Position numbers and translations under genes: made by a program. From Vibrio sp. 10N.286.49.B1 (GTDB lineage: Bacteria; Pseudomonadota; Gammaproteobacteria; Enterobacterales; Vibrionaceae), in assembly GCF_002873335.1 (NCBI RefSeq), contig NZ_MCUW01000012.1, positions 62,001-126,000 on the forward strand: a DNA stretch of 64,000 bases, written 5' to 3'. Below are positions 52,901-63,900 of this stretch, piece by piece (the stretch's first letter is position 1; each line of letters opens with the position of its first letter). A model generated the notes under the pieces. The model was not told the DNA's origin. It was given only the letters and a program-made list of their open reading frames with translations, and searched no databases.

Positions 52901-55882
52901 GCCCGTCAAAGTTGTAGAGTTGGATGATTGAATTTCAATGGCTGGCTTTGTCTTAACTAACTTAGTCTTAACTGGTTTAGTCTCAACCGGCATAGCAACG
53001 GTCGCTGGCGACAACGTTGGTACTGACACCTTGCGGCGACCTGTTTTTCCAACCATTTTTTGTTGAATATGTGGCAACGTTGATAATGGCGCTTGCGTAA
53101 TATGCTGATAAATATCGCGACCACCAAGGGACACCGATTTAATCAGTTGACGCTTCGCATCACTGGCTATCTCGCGCTGTAAACGAAGTGTCAACGCTTG
53201 GGATTCAATCTTGGATTGCGAGACAAGCAATTGTGAACACTGCCCTTCACTAACATTAGCAATGATCGCCTGTTTGGATGGATGACCTGCGACAGGATCA
53301 GCAATACCATTGAGATTGAGTAGGCCATGAAGCAAGCTCGCCATACCAGAAGCTGCTGAACAATGCCCTAACCGCTTGCTGGCTTGAGTTTGCTTAGCAA
53401 CGTGGTTAACGAGTATGTCAGTGTGCCCCAAAGGCACGCCTTTCTCTGGCGCGTGGTTAAGCTCAACCACAGCAATTTGGGTTGAGTGCGTAGCAGATTG
53501 CGTCAATAGCGAATCGGTGACGGCTTGACTACGAGTACTGTTTCCAAATGCAAGCTCGCCAATTTGACCATAGCTTGTGACTTTACCATCTTCAGTAATT
53601 TGGCGCGTTGCAGCGTACTGCTCATCAACCAAAACAATGGCACCCGCCCCTTCACCAACATTCCAACCGGCATCCTGTGGCTGCATTGCCACTGGCGTCA
53701 CACTATTCTTGAGGATAACGTGCTCGGCGCTGCCACTAAGATCAACCGCAGCAATCACAACCGCATCTAACGACTCTTGCGACATCAGATTTTGCGCGAC
53801 GTCTATACAACGCGTGACCGATTGCTCTGCAGCAGAGATGGTGAACGCCGGGCCATTAAAGTCCCACAACGACGAGATACGCGACGCCATAATATTACCA
53901 ATGAAACTGGTGTATTGGTTAAGCTTCGCCGCATCCATGACACTGTCCATCGCGATTGTTTCTAGCGCTTGGTATTCGTCTTGCGACAGCTCTACACCCA
54001 TATTGGCAAAGCTTTCTGCCAATTGGCTGTGCAGGTTGACACGACCACGGAATTGGTGCATTTCAAGCTCAGTTTCCATCGCAACCAAGACAGCGACTTT
54101 TTGTCCAGCCACTAACTTGGCATCACGAATCGCTTCGTCCGCGACTTTCATCAACAACAGCTGCTGAGAGATCAAACGATCATCTTCATTCGGTGGAATT
54201 TTAAAACGCAGAAAATCCAGCTCAAATTGATCAATATACGCGCCCGCTGGCACCGCATTCAGCCCAAACTGGCTGAGTAACTCTGGATGCTGATCGAGCC
54301 CTTTCCAACGCTTTTTCGGCAATTCAATAAAGGCATTACCGTCAGTGTCAATCGCACGACTTAGCGCATTGATACTTGGCAATGAACCAAAGTGCGAAGC
54401 CAAACCAGCAATGCTAAGCTTTGATGCCTTCGGTGAAGCGGCGCTTGGGTGGCGTTCTTTGGTGTCCTGTTCGCTGAATGGTGACGCAGCGCCAGTACTC
54501 GAATAGGCCTCAAGCAACAAGTGCGCGTTACAGCCGCCAAAACCAAACACAGAGACCCCGGCACAACGCTCAGAGTTACCCGATTTACTCGGCCAAGTTT
54601 GCACGTTTCTTGGTAATGTCTGCGACCCAAATAGGCCATCAGGCGACGACAACGGCGTATCGAGATTAATACTTGGTGGTAATACGCCCTCTTTCATCGC
54701 GAAAATCATTTTCATGATTCCCGGCATGCCAGCTGCGGTAAGCAAGTGTCCAAGGTTCGACTTTGCCGAGCCAATCAATGGCGCATTTGAGCCATTAAGT
54801 TTATCGGTAAAGAATCGCTCCATAGAGGTCAACTCAACTTTATCACCCAACGGCGTTCCCGTTGCATGACATTCAATCACTTCGATACTGTCCGGAGTCA
54901 GCTCAGAGGCTTCATAAGCACGTTCAAATGCCTGTACTTGGCCTTTGCTGTTCGGACTCAACACAAATTGACCACGACCATCGTTGGACAGGCCAATTCC
55001 GCTGACTACTGCATAAATATTGTCGCCGTCACGCTCCGCATCGGCTAAACGCTTAAGCACTAATACGCCCGCGCCTTCGCCCGCAAATAACCCTTTGCTG
55101 TTGCTATCAAAAGGAACAGACACACCGTGATCGGGATAAGCGTGGAAAATCGAGAAGCCCATATTGATAAAGAACGGGTCAGCACCGGAGACCGCGCCAG
55201 CAAGCATCATGTCAGCCTTGCCCGTATTGAGATAATCGCAAGCCAACTTCAATGAGTAAACGGAGCTAGCACAAGCAGCATCAAGGCTTAGTTGAACATT
55301 ACCAAGTCCTAGCGCATCCGCCACTAATTTAGAGGCATTGTGCGCCGCTGCGCCATTGACCGTATTCAAGTCATGCGCTTGCTCATTGGTTGGCAATAGT
55401 GAAAACTGGTCACTATTGAGCTTAGTTTGAAGCGCCTTCTCAACCACCGAGTGATACATCGGAAGAAACAGATCATTCGAGCGCGTGGTAGGAAACGACA
55501 ACGCCCCCATGATGACGCCAGTACGTTCAAGTACATCGGCATTTAAGGCAATACCGGCATCATCGAGTGCTTTCCGGCTCGTGTCCAGTGCCCAAAGAAA
55601 GCTCTGGTCAACGCCCTTAAAAGACGCTTCCGTGACACGGTAACCTTGACCATCAAACGCAAAGTTGTCGATGTAACCGCCTTTATCACAATAAAAGCGA
55701 TCCGATTGGCCTTGGGTTCCTTGATAGTCTTGCGGGTTTGCCCCCAGTTTCTCTGCGCTTAGTGTCGTGCGAGAGTCTTTTTTATCTATCAGGTTTTGCC
55801 AAAAATCTTGTGGCGTATCCGCATCAGGGTATTGGTTGGCAATACCGACAATGGCGATTTTGTTATTTTGCTGAGAACTCAC
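49928..55882 (-). CDS. pfaC: PfaC, PUFA synthase KS-CLF-DH-DH subunit
   Basis: A 1984-residue multidomain enzyme. Residues ~1-460 are a ketosynthase with the triad Cys204 (DAACASS), His339 (ECHATGTPLGD) and His379 (KSNLGHL). Residues ~490-900 are a chain-length factor in which the Cys position reads Glu (SAAEQS), so it cannot condense. A Gln/Ala/Thr-rich linker leads to two FabA-type dehydratase units, one with HFKDDNVMAGSL and the last with HFHQDPVMPGSLGVEA near 1890. It condenses and dehydrates growing chains to place cis double bonds. Start is GTG, overlapping pfaB's stop by four bases (GTGA). Confidence 0.95.
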   Translation of the reverse strand: MSSQQNNKIAIVGIANQYPDADTPQDFWQNLIDKKDSRTTLSAEKLGANPQDYQGTQGQSDRFYCDKGGYIDNFAFDGQGYRVTEASFKGVDQSFLWALDTSRKALDDAGIALNADVLERTGVIMGALSFPTTRSNDLFLPMYHSVVEKALQTKLNSDQFSLLPTNEQAHDLNTVNGAAAHNASKLVADALGLGNVQLSLDAACASSVYSLKLACDYLNTGKADMMLAGAVSGADPFFINMGFSIFHAYPDHGVSVPFDSNSKGLFAGEGAGVLVLKRLADAERDGDNIYAVVSGIGLSNDGRGQFVLSPNSKGQVQAFERAYEASELTPDSIEVIECHATGTPLGDKVELTSMERFFTDKLNGSNAPLIGSAKSNLGHLLTAAGMPGIMKMIFAMKEGVLPPSINLDTPLSSPDGLFGSQTLPRNVQTWPSKSGNSERCAGVSVFGFGGCNAHLLLEAYSSTGAASPFSEQDTKERHPSAASPKASKLSIAGLASHFGSLPSINALSRAIDTDGNAFIELPKKRWKGLDQHPELLSQFGLNAVPAGAYIDQFELDFLRFKIPPNEDDRLISQQLLLMKVADEAIRDAKLVAGQKVAVLVAMETELEMHQFRGRVNLHSQLAESFANMGVELSQDEYQALETIAMDSVMDAAKLNQYTSFIGNIMASRISSLWDFNGPAFTISAAEQSVTRCIDVAQNLMSQESLDAVVIAAVDLSGSAEHVILKNSVTPVAMQPQDAGWNVGEGAGAIVLVDEQYAATRQITEDGKVTSYGQIGELAFGNSTRSQAVTDSLLTQSATHSTQIAVVELNHAPEKGVPLGHTDILVNHVAKQTQASKRLGHCSAASGMASLLHGLLNLNGIADPVAGHPSKQAIIANVSEGQCSQLLVSQSKIESQALTLRLQREIASDAKRQLIKSVSLGGRDIYQHITQAPLSTLPHIQQKMVGKTGRRKVSVPTLSPATVAMPVETKPVKTKLVKTKPAIEIQSSNSTTLTGVALHASRQSPFIGNHSTMTDVLSAKNSAPTSQLSATQDSAFQQNQQLTQQVHQAFLHNRAQGLQIADALLKAQLNEITQGLEGGATTIASNNSASNNIAPNSPLGTNVATPVTQTVVATQPVVEPVNVYAAPARPVRKPCIWDYDDLVEYAEGDIAKVFGPDYAIIDSYKRRVRLPTTDYLLVSRVTKLDATMLEYKPSTMTTEYDIPVDAPYLVDGQIPWAVAVESGQCDLMLISYLGIDFENKGERVYRLLDCTLTFLGDLPRGGDTLRYDISINNYARNGDTLLFFFSYECFIGDKMILKMDNGCAGFFTDEELADGKGVIHTESEIKARQLATKQRFEPILHCPKSQFDHSALRHLLTANIAECFGPTHQSNTHQPSLCFSSEKFMMIEQVSRVEPQGGTWGLGLIEGHKQLEKEHWYFPCHFKDDNVMAGSLMAEGCGQLLQFYMMHLGMHTLVENGRFQPLANAPQQVRCRGQVLPQSAQLTYRMEVTEIGVSPRPYAKANIDILLNGKVIVDFQNLGVMIKEEAECTRYPQLIGSSESVNVEALTAATVAPTETKASNQASANAPLMAQIPDLETATNKGVIPLQHVEAPITPDYLNRTPDTVPFTPYHMFEFATGDIEKCFGPDFSIYRGMIPPRTPCGDLQLTTRVVEINGKRGDFKKPSSCIAEYEVPANAWYFDENSHETLMPYSVLMEISLQPNGFISGYMGTTLGFPGEELFFRNLDGSGKMLRNVDLRGKTITNDSRLLSTVMMGTNIVQSFSFELSTDGVPFYEGKAVFGYFKGAALKDQLGLDNGKVTQPWHVDNNRTPDVSINLLDKSSRYFNAPVLANGATQPHYQLAGGRLNFIDNVQITSDGGKSGLGYLYAERTIDPSDWFFQFHFHQDPVMPGSLGVEAIIELMQTYALNKDLGAGFRSPKFGQIQSEVKWKYRGQINPLNKQMSLDVHITAIKDEDGKKIIVGDANLSKDGLRIYEVKDIAICIEEA

Positions 55883-57990
55883 ACTGGCTCTCCTTGGTGA
55901 TTATTTGCTGTGGTATCTGTTGCAGCCAGATCATGCGGATGTTTCAACGCATTGAGCTGCTGTTCTAGGCCTTGAATAAGAGGCGCAACAGAGAGCGGGA
56001 TTTGATGCGTGATGAGTTGACCAAGACACTTAAGTAAGGTCACTACGTCTTCGCCGCCTTTGGCGTTGGTGGCAACAACACAATGTTGATTGGCAACATC
56101 ATCACTTCGATTAATCTTGTCGATTAATGTACTGGTTTGCCTATCAGCGCCAACTTCGACAAACAGGCGTGCGCCTTGCTCGCGAGCACTGCGTATCAAC
56201 GCAGTGAAGTCGAGTGTCGAGCAGAACGTATCAGCAATGGAGCGTGCAATACTGTCACTGTCTATATTGACGGGTTGATTGCCCGCTGCGCTAATGAACC
56301 GAATATGCTGCGGTAATACATCAAACAACGGCTGCGTGTAAAATTCACGAACTTGCTGATGTTGACTCAGCGCGGGTGTGGTGTGCATCGCCGTCACTCG
56401 ATTGGCTGCGATGCCGCGTTTACCCAATTTTTTAAGTAAAGCGCGACAGCTTTCCTCACAACCGGCTAAGACGCACGTATCACCCTGTACAATCGCTAAG
56501 TAAGCCCTTGGAAATTCGGCTAACAGCGCCTCAATCGATGCCGCGTCACTACGAACCACAAAACTGTTCCAACGGATATCATCCGTCTCAGTCAGGTTCC
56601 AGTCTTCACGAACCGCCGTGAGCTTTCCTGAAATAGCGGTGGTAAAAATAGGACTGGTTTGCGTCATTTCAATCAACGCATGAGGGTTCTTCCAAACATT
56701 AAGACTGGCCCACATCGAGGCTTCACCCTTGGAATAGCCCAGTGCAAAGTCTGGCTTCACAGCAAACTCATCACAAACCAGTTGCGTCAGTAGATAACTG
56801 CTGCCCACGCCTGCAATCGCCAGCTCACTGAGTGACATCTCATGTGCGTCATCTGAATACGTTTTTTCCGCTTGCAGCATATCGGCCAGGTTGCCTTCAC
56901 GCTCTAGCCGTGCATAAAGCGATGGAAAATACTGATGAAACTCACGCAACATGCCCGGATAGACCGTACCGACACCAGGGTAAACAAACGTTACTCCACC
57001 TTGGCTGGTCGGTGCTGGAGAAAAGCCACTACCCGCTGGGGTTTTGTAATGACTGTTATCGGCCATCACTTTCGGCAACGCTTGTTGTAGTGCGTTAATT
57101 TCTTGTAAAGCCGCCTCAAGCGATGCCGCTTGAATCACGATATTGGCCTGTGAATTAACAGGCGGTGATTGAGACTCAAACTGCGTGAGGTTGTGGTGCA
57201 TCAACGTAGTCAGTGCGAGTACGTCATGATCGGAGTCACGGGCACTGACAAGATCATCATTCAACTGCGTTAAGCGCGTGGTTAACTCGGCTTGGGTCGT
57301 GCCCGACACGACAAACATCAATCGCGTCGCAGATAGCAACGACTTGGGTGGTTGTAAACCGGTCGCTTGAGTAAGGACTAGGCTGGTCGATACTGAGCCA
57401 GAGCTATTAATACTCGCGTCATCCATAAAGGTTAACGTTGCTACACGTGCTTTATGAGGCTCAGTAAACCAATAGCCGTTCGCTAATGTGCGGCCTGAGA
57501 TTGATTGAATCAAAGACAACAACGACGAGAATTTCTCTTCAGACGTCACGGCGGTCGTTGAAATTTGCTGGCTAACATCACCGCTCGAACGCTTGGCATG
57601 CGCAAGTGCACGGTCGATACTGTGTGCTTCACTCGCCGTATTAACGTTATCCGAGGACTCCTCAGCGGCCATTCCTGCTAGATAAGCATGCGGATGGACC
57701 TTATTTTTTGCTGCGCTGAGTGCGCTCAACATCCAGATACGTGCGGGTGCGCCAGTAACAAGATGATCAGAGGGTAACGTCTCAGCGGGATCGGCGATAA
57801 ATTCTACCAAGTGCCCTTGATTAACAGCATCAATGGCAAGGTTTAAGGCAGAATTAAAATCATCGCCAATCGTGACTTTCTGAACGCTGGCTAACAAAGG
57901 CGATAAGTCGGCAGAAAGCTCAGCAGCAAACGCTGGCTGAGCCAAAAGAGCGATGCGCAAAGGCATCGCTTGATTAGAAGGAACCGTCAT
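55879..57990 (-). CDS. pfaB: PfaB, PUFA synthase acyltransferase
   Basis: A 703-residue protein of the PfaB type. The C-terminal half is an acyltransferase with the nucleophile in LGYSKGEASMW and the VYPGVGTVYPGM opening, and a late GADRQTSTLID segment. The first ~300 residues are a degenerate region of KS-like character without a catalytic Cys. In known clusters PfaB helps decide product chain length (EPA or DHA). It overlaps the pfaA stop by one base (TAATG) and the pfaC start by four, so translation is coupled along the cluster. Confidence 0.95.
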   Translation of the reverse strand: MTVPSNQAMPLRIALLAQPAFAAELSADLSPLLASVQKVTIGDDFNSALNLAIDAVNQGHLVEFIADPAETLPSDHLVTGAPARIWMLSALSAAKNKVHPHAYLAGMAAEESSDNVNTASEAHSIDRALAHAKRSSGDVSQQISTTAVTSEEKFSSLLSLIQSISGRTLANGYWFTEPHKARVATLTFMDDASINSSGSVSTSLVLTQATGLQPPKSLLSATRLMFVVSGTTQAELTTRLTQLNDDLVSARDSDHDVLALTTLMHHNLTQFESQSPPVNSQANIVIQAASLEAALQEINALQQALPKVMADNSHYKTPAGSGFSPAPTSQGGVTFVYPGVGTVYPGMLREFHQYFPSLYARLEREGNLADMLQAEKTYSDDAHEMSLSELAIAGVGSSYLLTQLVCDEFAVKPDFALGYSKGEASMWASLNVWKNPHALIEMTQTSPIFTTAISGKLTAVREDWNLTETDDIRWNSFVVRSDAASIEALLAEFPRAYLAIVQGDTCVLAGCEESCRALLKKLGKRGIAANRVTAMHTTPALSQHQQVREFYTQPLFDVLPQHIRFISAAGNQPVNIDSDSIARSIADTFCSTLDFTALIRSAREQGARLFVEVGADRQTSTLIDKINRSDDVANQHCVVATNAKGGEDVVTLLKCLGQLITHQIPLSVAPLIQGLEQQLNALKHPHDLAATDTTANNHQGEPV

Positions 57991-60900
57991 TATGACAATG
58001 GCTCCTTTTCTGCTTTCAATTTTTCTGTTGCCAACGTTTCTGTTGCCAATGTTGCAACCGGTGAGTTGGCGAGAAACGCATAATTAAGGCTCTTACTGAT
58101 CGTCACTTTTGCCCCTTTCATCACCGCGCTCACACGACCATCTTGATGATAAAGTGAGATATTCGCTTGTAGTGAACGAGCCGTGCTCTTAATCACATCC
58201 AGTGCTATCCACCCTTTCTCTCCGGCCTGCATAGGCTGATAGCAAATAAAATCACCGATTGCCGATGGCAAACTTGCCGCGCCATATTTCATGCGAGCCC
58301 AAACTAACATCGCTTGCAGTAAGTAGTCTTCCGTAAAGGGTTGGCTATCCGCAAAACCATTTTTCGCGACAAACGCACCACAATCACGGTCAGCAATGAT
58401 TGGCAATTGGCACTGCGCAACTAAACTTGAGTCATCAAAACGTTCTATTGTCGTGATGCCTTGCAATCTCGGCCCGTGGAACAAGGTTCCATCGCTGTAC
58501 AGTGACGCTTGCTTCGCAACGCTTCCTGCTTCATTTGCCTTAAATTGCTTCGTTAACGCGCTCGGCACATCCGATGAACATTGCACGTCGGCAACTTGTA
58601 GCTCCGCTTGATACTGAGGACGACCTTGGCAATGAATCATTGCTTTAAATCGACCCGCAGACTTCGCCAAAGGTGACAATGTCACTGTTAGCTCTTGTGC
58701 TTCATCAGTATCAAATATGACCCCTTTCAGCAGCTTGTAGTTGTGAACGCTAACGCTCACACCTAACTGTTGCTGCGCCGTTTCACGCATCCATTGAATG
58801 GCACACACTGTCGGCAACACAGGGTTACCGGCAATGCAGTGGTCTTGAATAAAAGGCAGAGCCTTTGGTTCAAGAACACGTGTCACAGTGATCGTTGTAG
58901 TTAGCGGACTCTTTGCAAAATGCACAGACTCCGCATTAAGCTTTTTTACAGCGGCTTCCTTGTTGTCAGAACCTTGCATGCTCGTTCCCACAAGCAGTTG
59001 AATGCCTGTTTCGCTTAGCAGTTGAGTACTGAACAATTCAGCGCCAGCTTGTAGAGGAATAACGTAGACACCACGATCATTGAACATCTTCTTCAATGCG
59101 GCATTCACCATGCCACCATCCCATGGTCCCCAGTTAAAGCTCATCACTTTTGCTTCAGGGTGACGCGCAGAAAGTTGCAGCGCGGCTTTGTTCAAAATCT
59201 CATTAGACATCGCATAGTCGCTTTGTCCCGTATTGCCGTAGAAACCTGCCGCTGATGAGAACATCGCGATAAGCTTAAGTTTGCTGCTATCAAGACCATT
59301 CAGTACGGCTTCAAGTCCACCGACTTTCGTGCCGTAAACCATATTCAGTTCATCGAGTGTTTTGTCTTGAATATGCTTATCGGCCAATACGCCAGCACCA
59401 TGAATCAAGCCAGTAATGTCGTTAATGCCCGCCAGTGTTTTTGCCACTGATTCGCGGTTTGAAACATCAAGGCTTAGGTACTCAGCACTTGCTCCCACTT
59501 CACTGAAGGCGAGCAATGCGGCATTGATTTCAAGGCTGCTCAATACTGGCTTTAACAACGCATCCACTTTCTTAGGCGTTGGCTTGTCACCGGTGCTTTG
59601 CAGGTGAGCAATCGCCGCAGGCTTAAGTTCGTTTGGCTGTTTGCCTTGCGCCCATTGTGGTAGTGCATCAGGCGTAATGTGTTGACTACGACCCGCTAGG
59701 ATGAAATGCGATTGGCATTGTTTTGCCAATGTTAGTGCACATTCAAAAGTCACCCCTTTCGCGCCACCCGTCACCAGCACTTTATCGCTCTTTGTTAACT
59801 GGGCTGCGGTATTTTTAGTCAACGCCGAACCAGGTGTTGCAGCGACTAACGTTGCACGCCCTGATTCTTTAGCAGTGGCTTCACCGAGACCAATTTCAAC
59901 GGTATCTGTATTGATATCAAACAGCTCAGCGGTAATAGCATCGCCTAAGTGACGAGCGTCTAGCGCTGACGCGGCATCCAGTGCGCGACAAAATACGTTC
60001 GGCCATTCATGACTTAGCGTTTTAGTGAGACCAGACAGCGCCGCTTGATTTAGCTCCGCGCCTTTTAACTGCTCGCTATCTAGGTAACCGAAGCCACCAT
60101 CGATACGGCTGAGTGTAAAGAACGCACTACGACCGGTCGCTGTGTTCAATTGCGTTTTTAGATGCTTGGCAAACAAGAACGCGACAGTCAATGACGCTTT
60201 GGCATCCGTGTTAAGGTTAATGGCTGATACGTCACTTTCTGTGCTCGCTGCCGCTTGCAAGTGAACGAAACCCGCAATCACCTTGTTTGATTTTTTAAGC
60301 TCAGCTTCGATATCACTGATCACCGCGCCCACACCAGAATCATCGATACTGGCTAGTGTATAGCTCGCGACTTCTGAATTAAGTGGTGATGCCGCCGACA
60401 TTGGGCTGCGTACTACCGCGACTTCAATACCATTCGCCGTCAGTTTTTCCGCCAACACACCCGCATTGTGACCATCATCTGTAATCACAACACACGCGTC
60501 TTTAGAGAAGCAATCGACCAGTTTATCGGCCGCTGGTAACTTTTTTAGCGCCACCTCGCTGTGTGGAGGCAATTCTGTTGCAACAGCTGCAACGATTGGC
60601 GTCGCCGTTTCAGTCACCGTAGCGGTCACTTCATTCGTTGCCGAAAGCTTGCTTTGCATGTAAGTCACGATTTCACCCAGTGTACGGCACTCGGCTAAAT
60701 CTTCAGGGTTAAGCTCAGGTAGATTTGGCAATTGATCTTGAACGGTTCCTAAGATCTCGACGCGTTTAATCGAATCAATACCTAGATCGGCTTCCATATC
60801 CATGGCTAAATCTAGCATCTCTGCTGGGTAACCCGTCTTGTCCGCCACTACTTCAAGCATTGTCGCTTGAACATGTTCCGCGTTAAGACTGTTTCCAGCG

Positions 60901-63900
60901 GCAACTGGCGCAGCTTCCGCGACTTGAGCCGTGTCCGAGCTCAGTTTGCTGTTCATGTAATCGACGATTTCACCCAGAGTACGACACTCGGCTAAATCTT
61001 CAGGGTTAAGTTCTGGCAACGTTGGTAGCTCGTCTTGAACCGTACCAAGGATTTCAACTCGCTTAATAGAGTCGATACCAAGGTCGGCTTCCATATCCAT
61101 CGCAAGATCTAACATTTCTGTTGGATAGCCGGTTTTTTCTGCCACCACACTCAGCATCGTTGCTTGAACTTGAGTCGCATTGAGACCACCCGCTACAGGG
61201 GCCGCTTCAACCGCTTGAGCTGGGCTCACACTCAGTTTGCTATTCATGTAATCAACAATTTCACCTAGCGTACGACACTCTGCAAGGTCTTCAGGGTTTA
61301 GATCTGGCAACGTTGGCAGTTCATCTTGAACGGTACCAAGGATCTCTACACGCTTAATTGAGTCAATGCCTAGATCCGCTTCCATATCCATGGCAAGGTC
61401 GAGCATTTCTGTTGGGTAGCCTGTTTTTTCTGCCACCACATTGAGCATGGTTTGCTGAACAACCGTCGCGTCTAAGCCATTGGATACTGGCGCGACGTTC
61501 ACAGAAGGTTGAGCAGCGGCTGGCGCAGAATCGGCCGGTAATTTGCTGTTCATGTAATCGACGATTTCACCCAGAGTACGACACTCTGCCAAATCTTCTG
61601 GGTTTAGCTCTGGTAACGTTGGTAATTCGTCCTGCACGGTACCTAGAATTTCTACGCGCTTGATAGAGTCGATACCAAGGTCCGCTTCCATATCCATTTC
61701 TAGATCGAGCATCTCAGTTGGGTAACCTGTCTTCTCGGCGACCACTTCTAACATGGTTTGCTGAACGACCTTAGCATCAAGACCATTCGTTGCTGTGTTA
61801 GGTGCTGATACTGGCGCGTTAACCACCGCTGGCATCTTGCTGTTCATGTAAACAACAATCTCACCGAGTGTGCGACACTCTGCTAAATCTTCTGGGTTTA
61901 GCTCTGGAAGGTTTGGCATTTCATCTTGCACGGTCCCTAGAATTTCCACGCGCTTGATAGAATCAATACCAAGGTCCGCTTCCATATCCATGTCTAGATC
62001 AAGCATCTCAGTTGGGTAACCGGTTTTCTCCGCTACCACGTCTAACATTACTTTTTCTGCGTCCGCTGTCGCGGCTGGTGCAGAAGTGACAGGTGCAGAG
62101 ACCACTGGAGCAGGTGCAATTGGCGCCACTACTACTGGTGCTGGTTTCGCAGCCTGTGCTTGCGCGACCGGTGCTTGACGTTGTGGCGTAACTTGAGTCG
62201 GTGCCGCGGCTTGAGTGACGGGCGCTGCGACTGGTTCATGAGAAACAGGTTCATGAGAAGCAGCCGCTTGGGTTACAGGAACTTGGGTTACAGAAGCCTG
62301 AGCGACAGGCGCTGGTGCTTGCTGAGTCACGATAACAGGAGCCACAACTGGTGCTACTTGCGTCGCGGCTTGTCCTGTTAGCATCGTCAATGCAGACGTG
62401 TTGCTGTTGGATTGCTGCTGTAAGTATTGTGCGTGCGCTTGAAGTGTTTGCGCTTGATGTTGATGGAACATTTCCATCGAACGCTGCAAGCTGTCTGGGA
62501 TAGCAACACCGGCCGTGGCCATTTTTGCTTGCTCTGACATTAAGGTATTGAACGTATCCCCGTATTGCTGAGGAATCGCCAAGAACTGTTGATGTACTTC
62601 AGCGGCTTGCTGTTGAGCGTTGAAGAAAGATTGTAGCGAAGACTCATCTACCGAGACCGCTTGCACTTGCTTAACTTGGGCAGCGACAGGCTGAGCCATC
62701 GTTGCGCTCTGTGCGCTCTGTGCGGAAGCTTGCTCAGCCGCAACGGTGACAGGCACTTCCACGTATTCTGTTTTAATCACTTCTTTTTCCACAATCTTTT
62801 CAACTTCAACTTCGACTTTTACTTCAACGATTTCCGTTTTTGCCGTTACGCTACCCGTCGCTAAAGACTTGTCCATCTTGTTACGAGTGGACGGGCTGAT
62901 GTAGTTCGTTGCATTAAGCTTGATGTTCATCGGCGATGGCTTGGCAGGCGCGGCAATTGGCGCTTGGTACGGGTCAATATTGTCAAGAGCGACACCCGCA
63001 ACACAAAGCTGAACGGCAGCCAAACGTAACTGTTGGTCGCTGTCACCTTTAGGGCTTGGGTTGATACTGATAGTGCAAAGCGCTTCGCTCTTATCTGCCA
63101 GTGTTTTCTCTACCAACTTCTGAAGGATATTTTTAGGTCCAAACTCAACAAAGACGCGTGCGCCTGCTTCATACATTGCTTCAAGCTGCTCACTAAAGCG
63201 AACCGACTGCAGCATATGCTGTTTGAAAGCTTTCTTAATGGCTTTGCCATCTTTGCCGTGAAGTTTGCCCGTTGCATTCGCGTACAACGGCACGGTTGGT
63301 GCGCTGAACGTGGCTTTATCAATAGCGGTAGCGAACGGTTTTTGCGCATGGGCCACTAATGGCGTATGGAATGCCCCCGATACTGGCAATGCAATGGCTT
63401 TAAAACCTTGTTCTGTCAGCGCTGCTGCAGCTTGTTGTGCGGCATCGGTTGGGCCGGCAATAACCAATTGAGTCGGAGCATTGTAGTTCGCGATGCTTAC
63501 GCCCTCGAACGCACTAATGCACGCCTCAACGGCAGCAAGCTTGTCGGCATCCAGAATAACCGCGTACATGGTACCGCTGTCGCCTTGCTCTGGCGTTGCC
63601 GCCATGGCGTCGCCACGAGCAAACGCAAGTTGGTAGTAATCACCTTGTGAAATCACACCTGATGCACACAAGGCACTCAATTCACCAAAGCTGTGACCTG
63701 CGACCATGTCCGCTTTAAATCCAGCCTGAGTCATGATGTCGAACTGACCCATAGACAAGGTGCCGATAGCACTTTGCGCGTTGGCGGTATTGGTTAATAC
63801 CGATTGCTGTGCTTTCTCTGCGTCTGCAGTGAACGTTGGAATAGGGAAAAGAATCTGGGATAGCGCGGTTTTTTTATGCTGACCAAATACTTGATCGGCT

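Noticed and set aside
53577..54167. Antisense open frames in the pfa genes
   Set aside because: Several long frames run opposite to pfaC and pfaA; they follow from the codon use of the real genes and have no ribosome binding site or domain.
60650..62060. Repeats mistaken for a CRISPR array
   Set aside because: The near-identical units spaced about 300 bases apart are the ACP-coding segments of pfaA, not short direct repeats with spacers.
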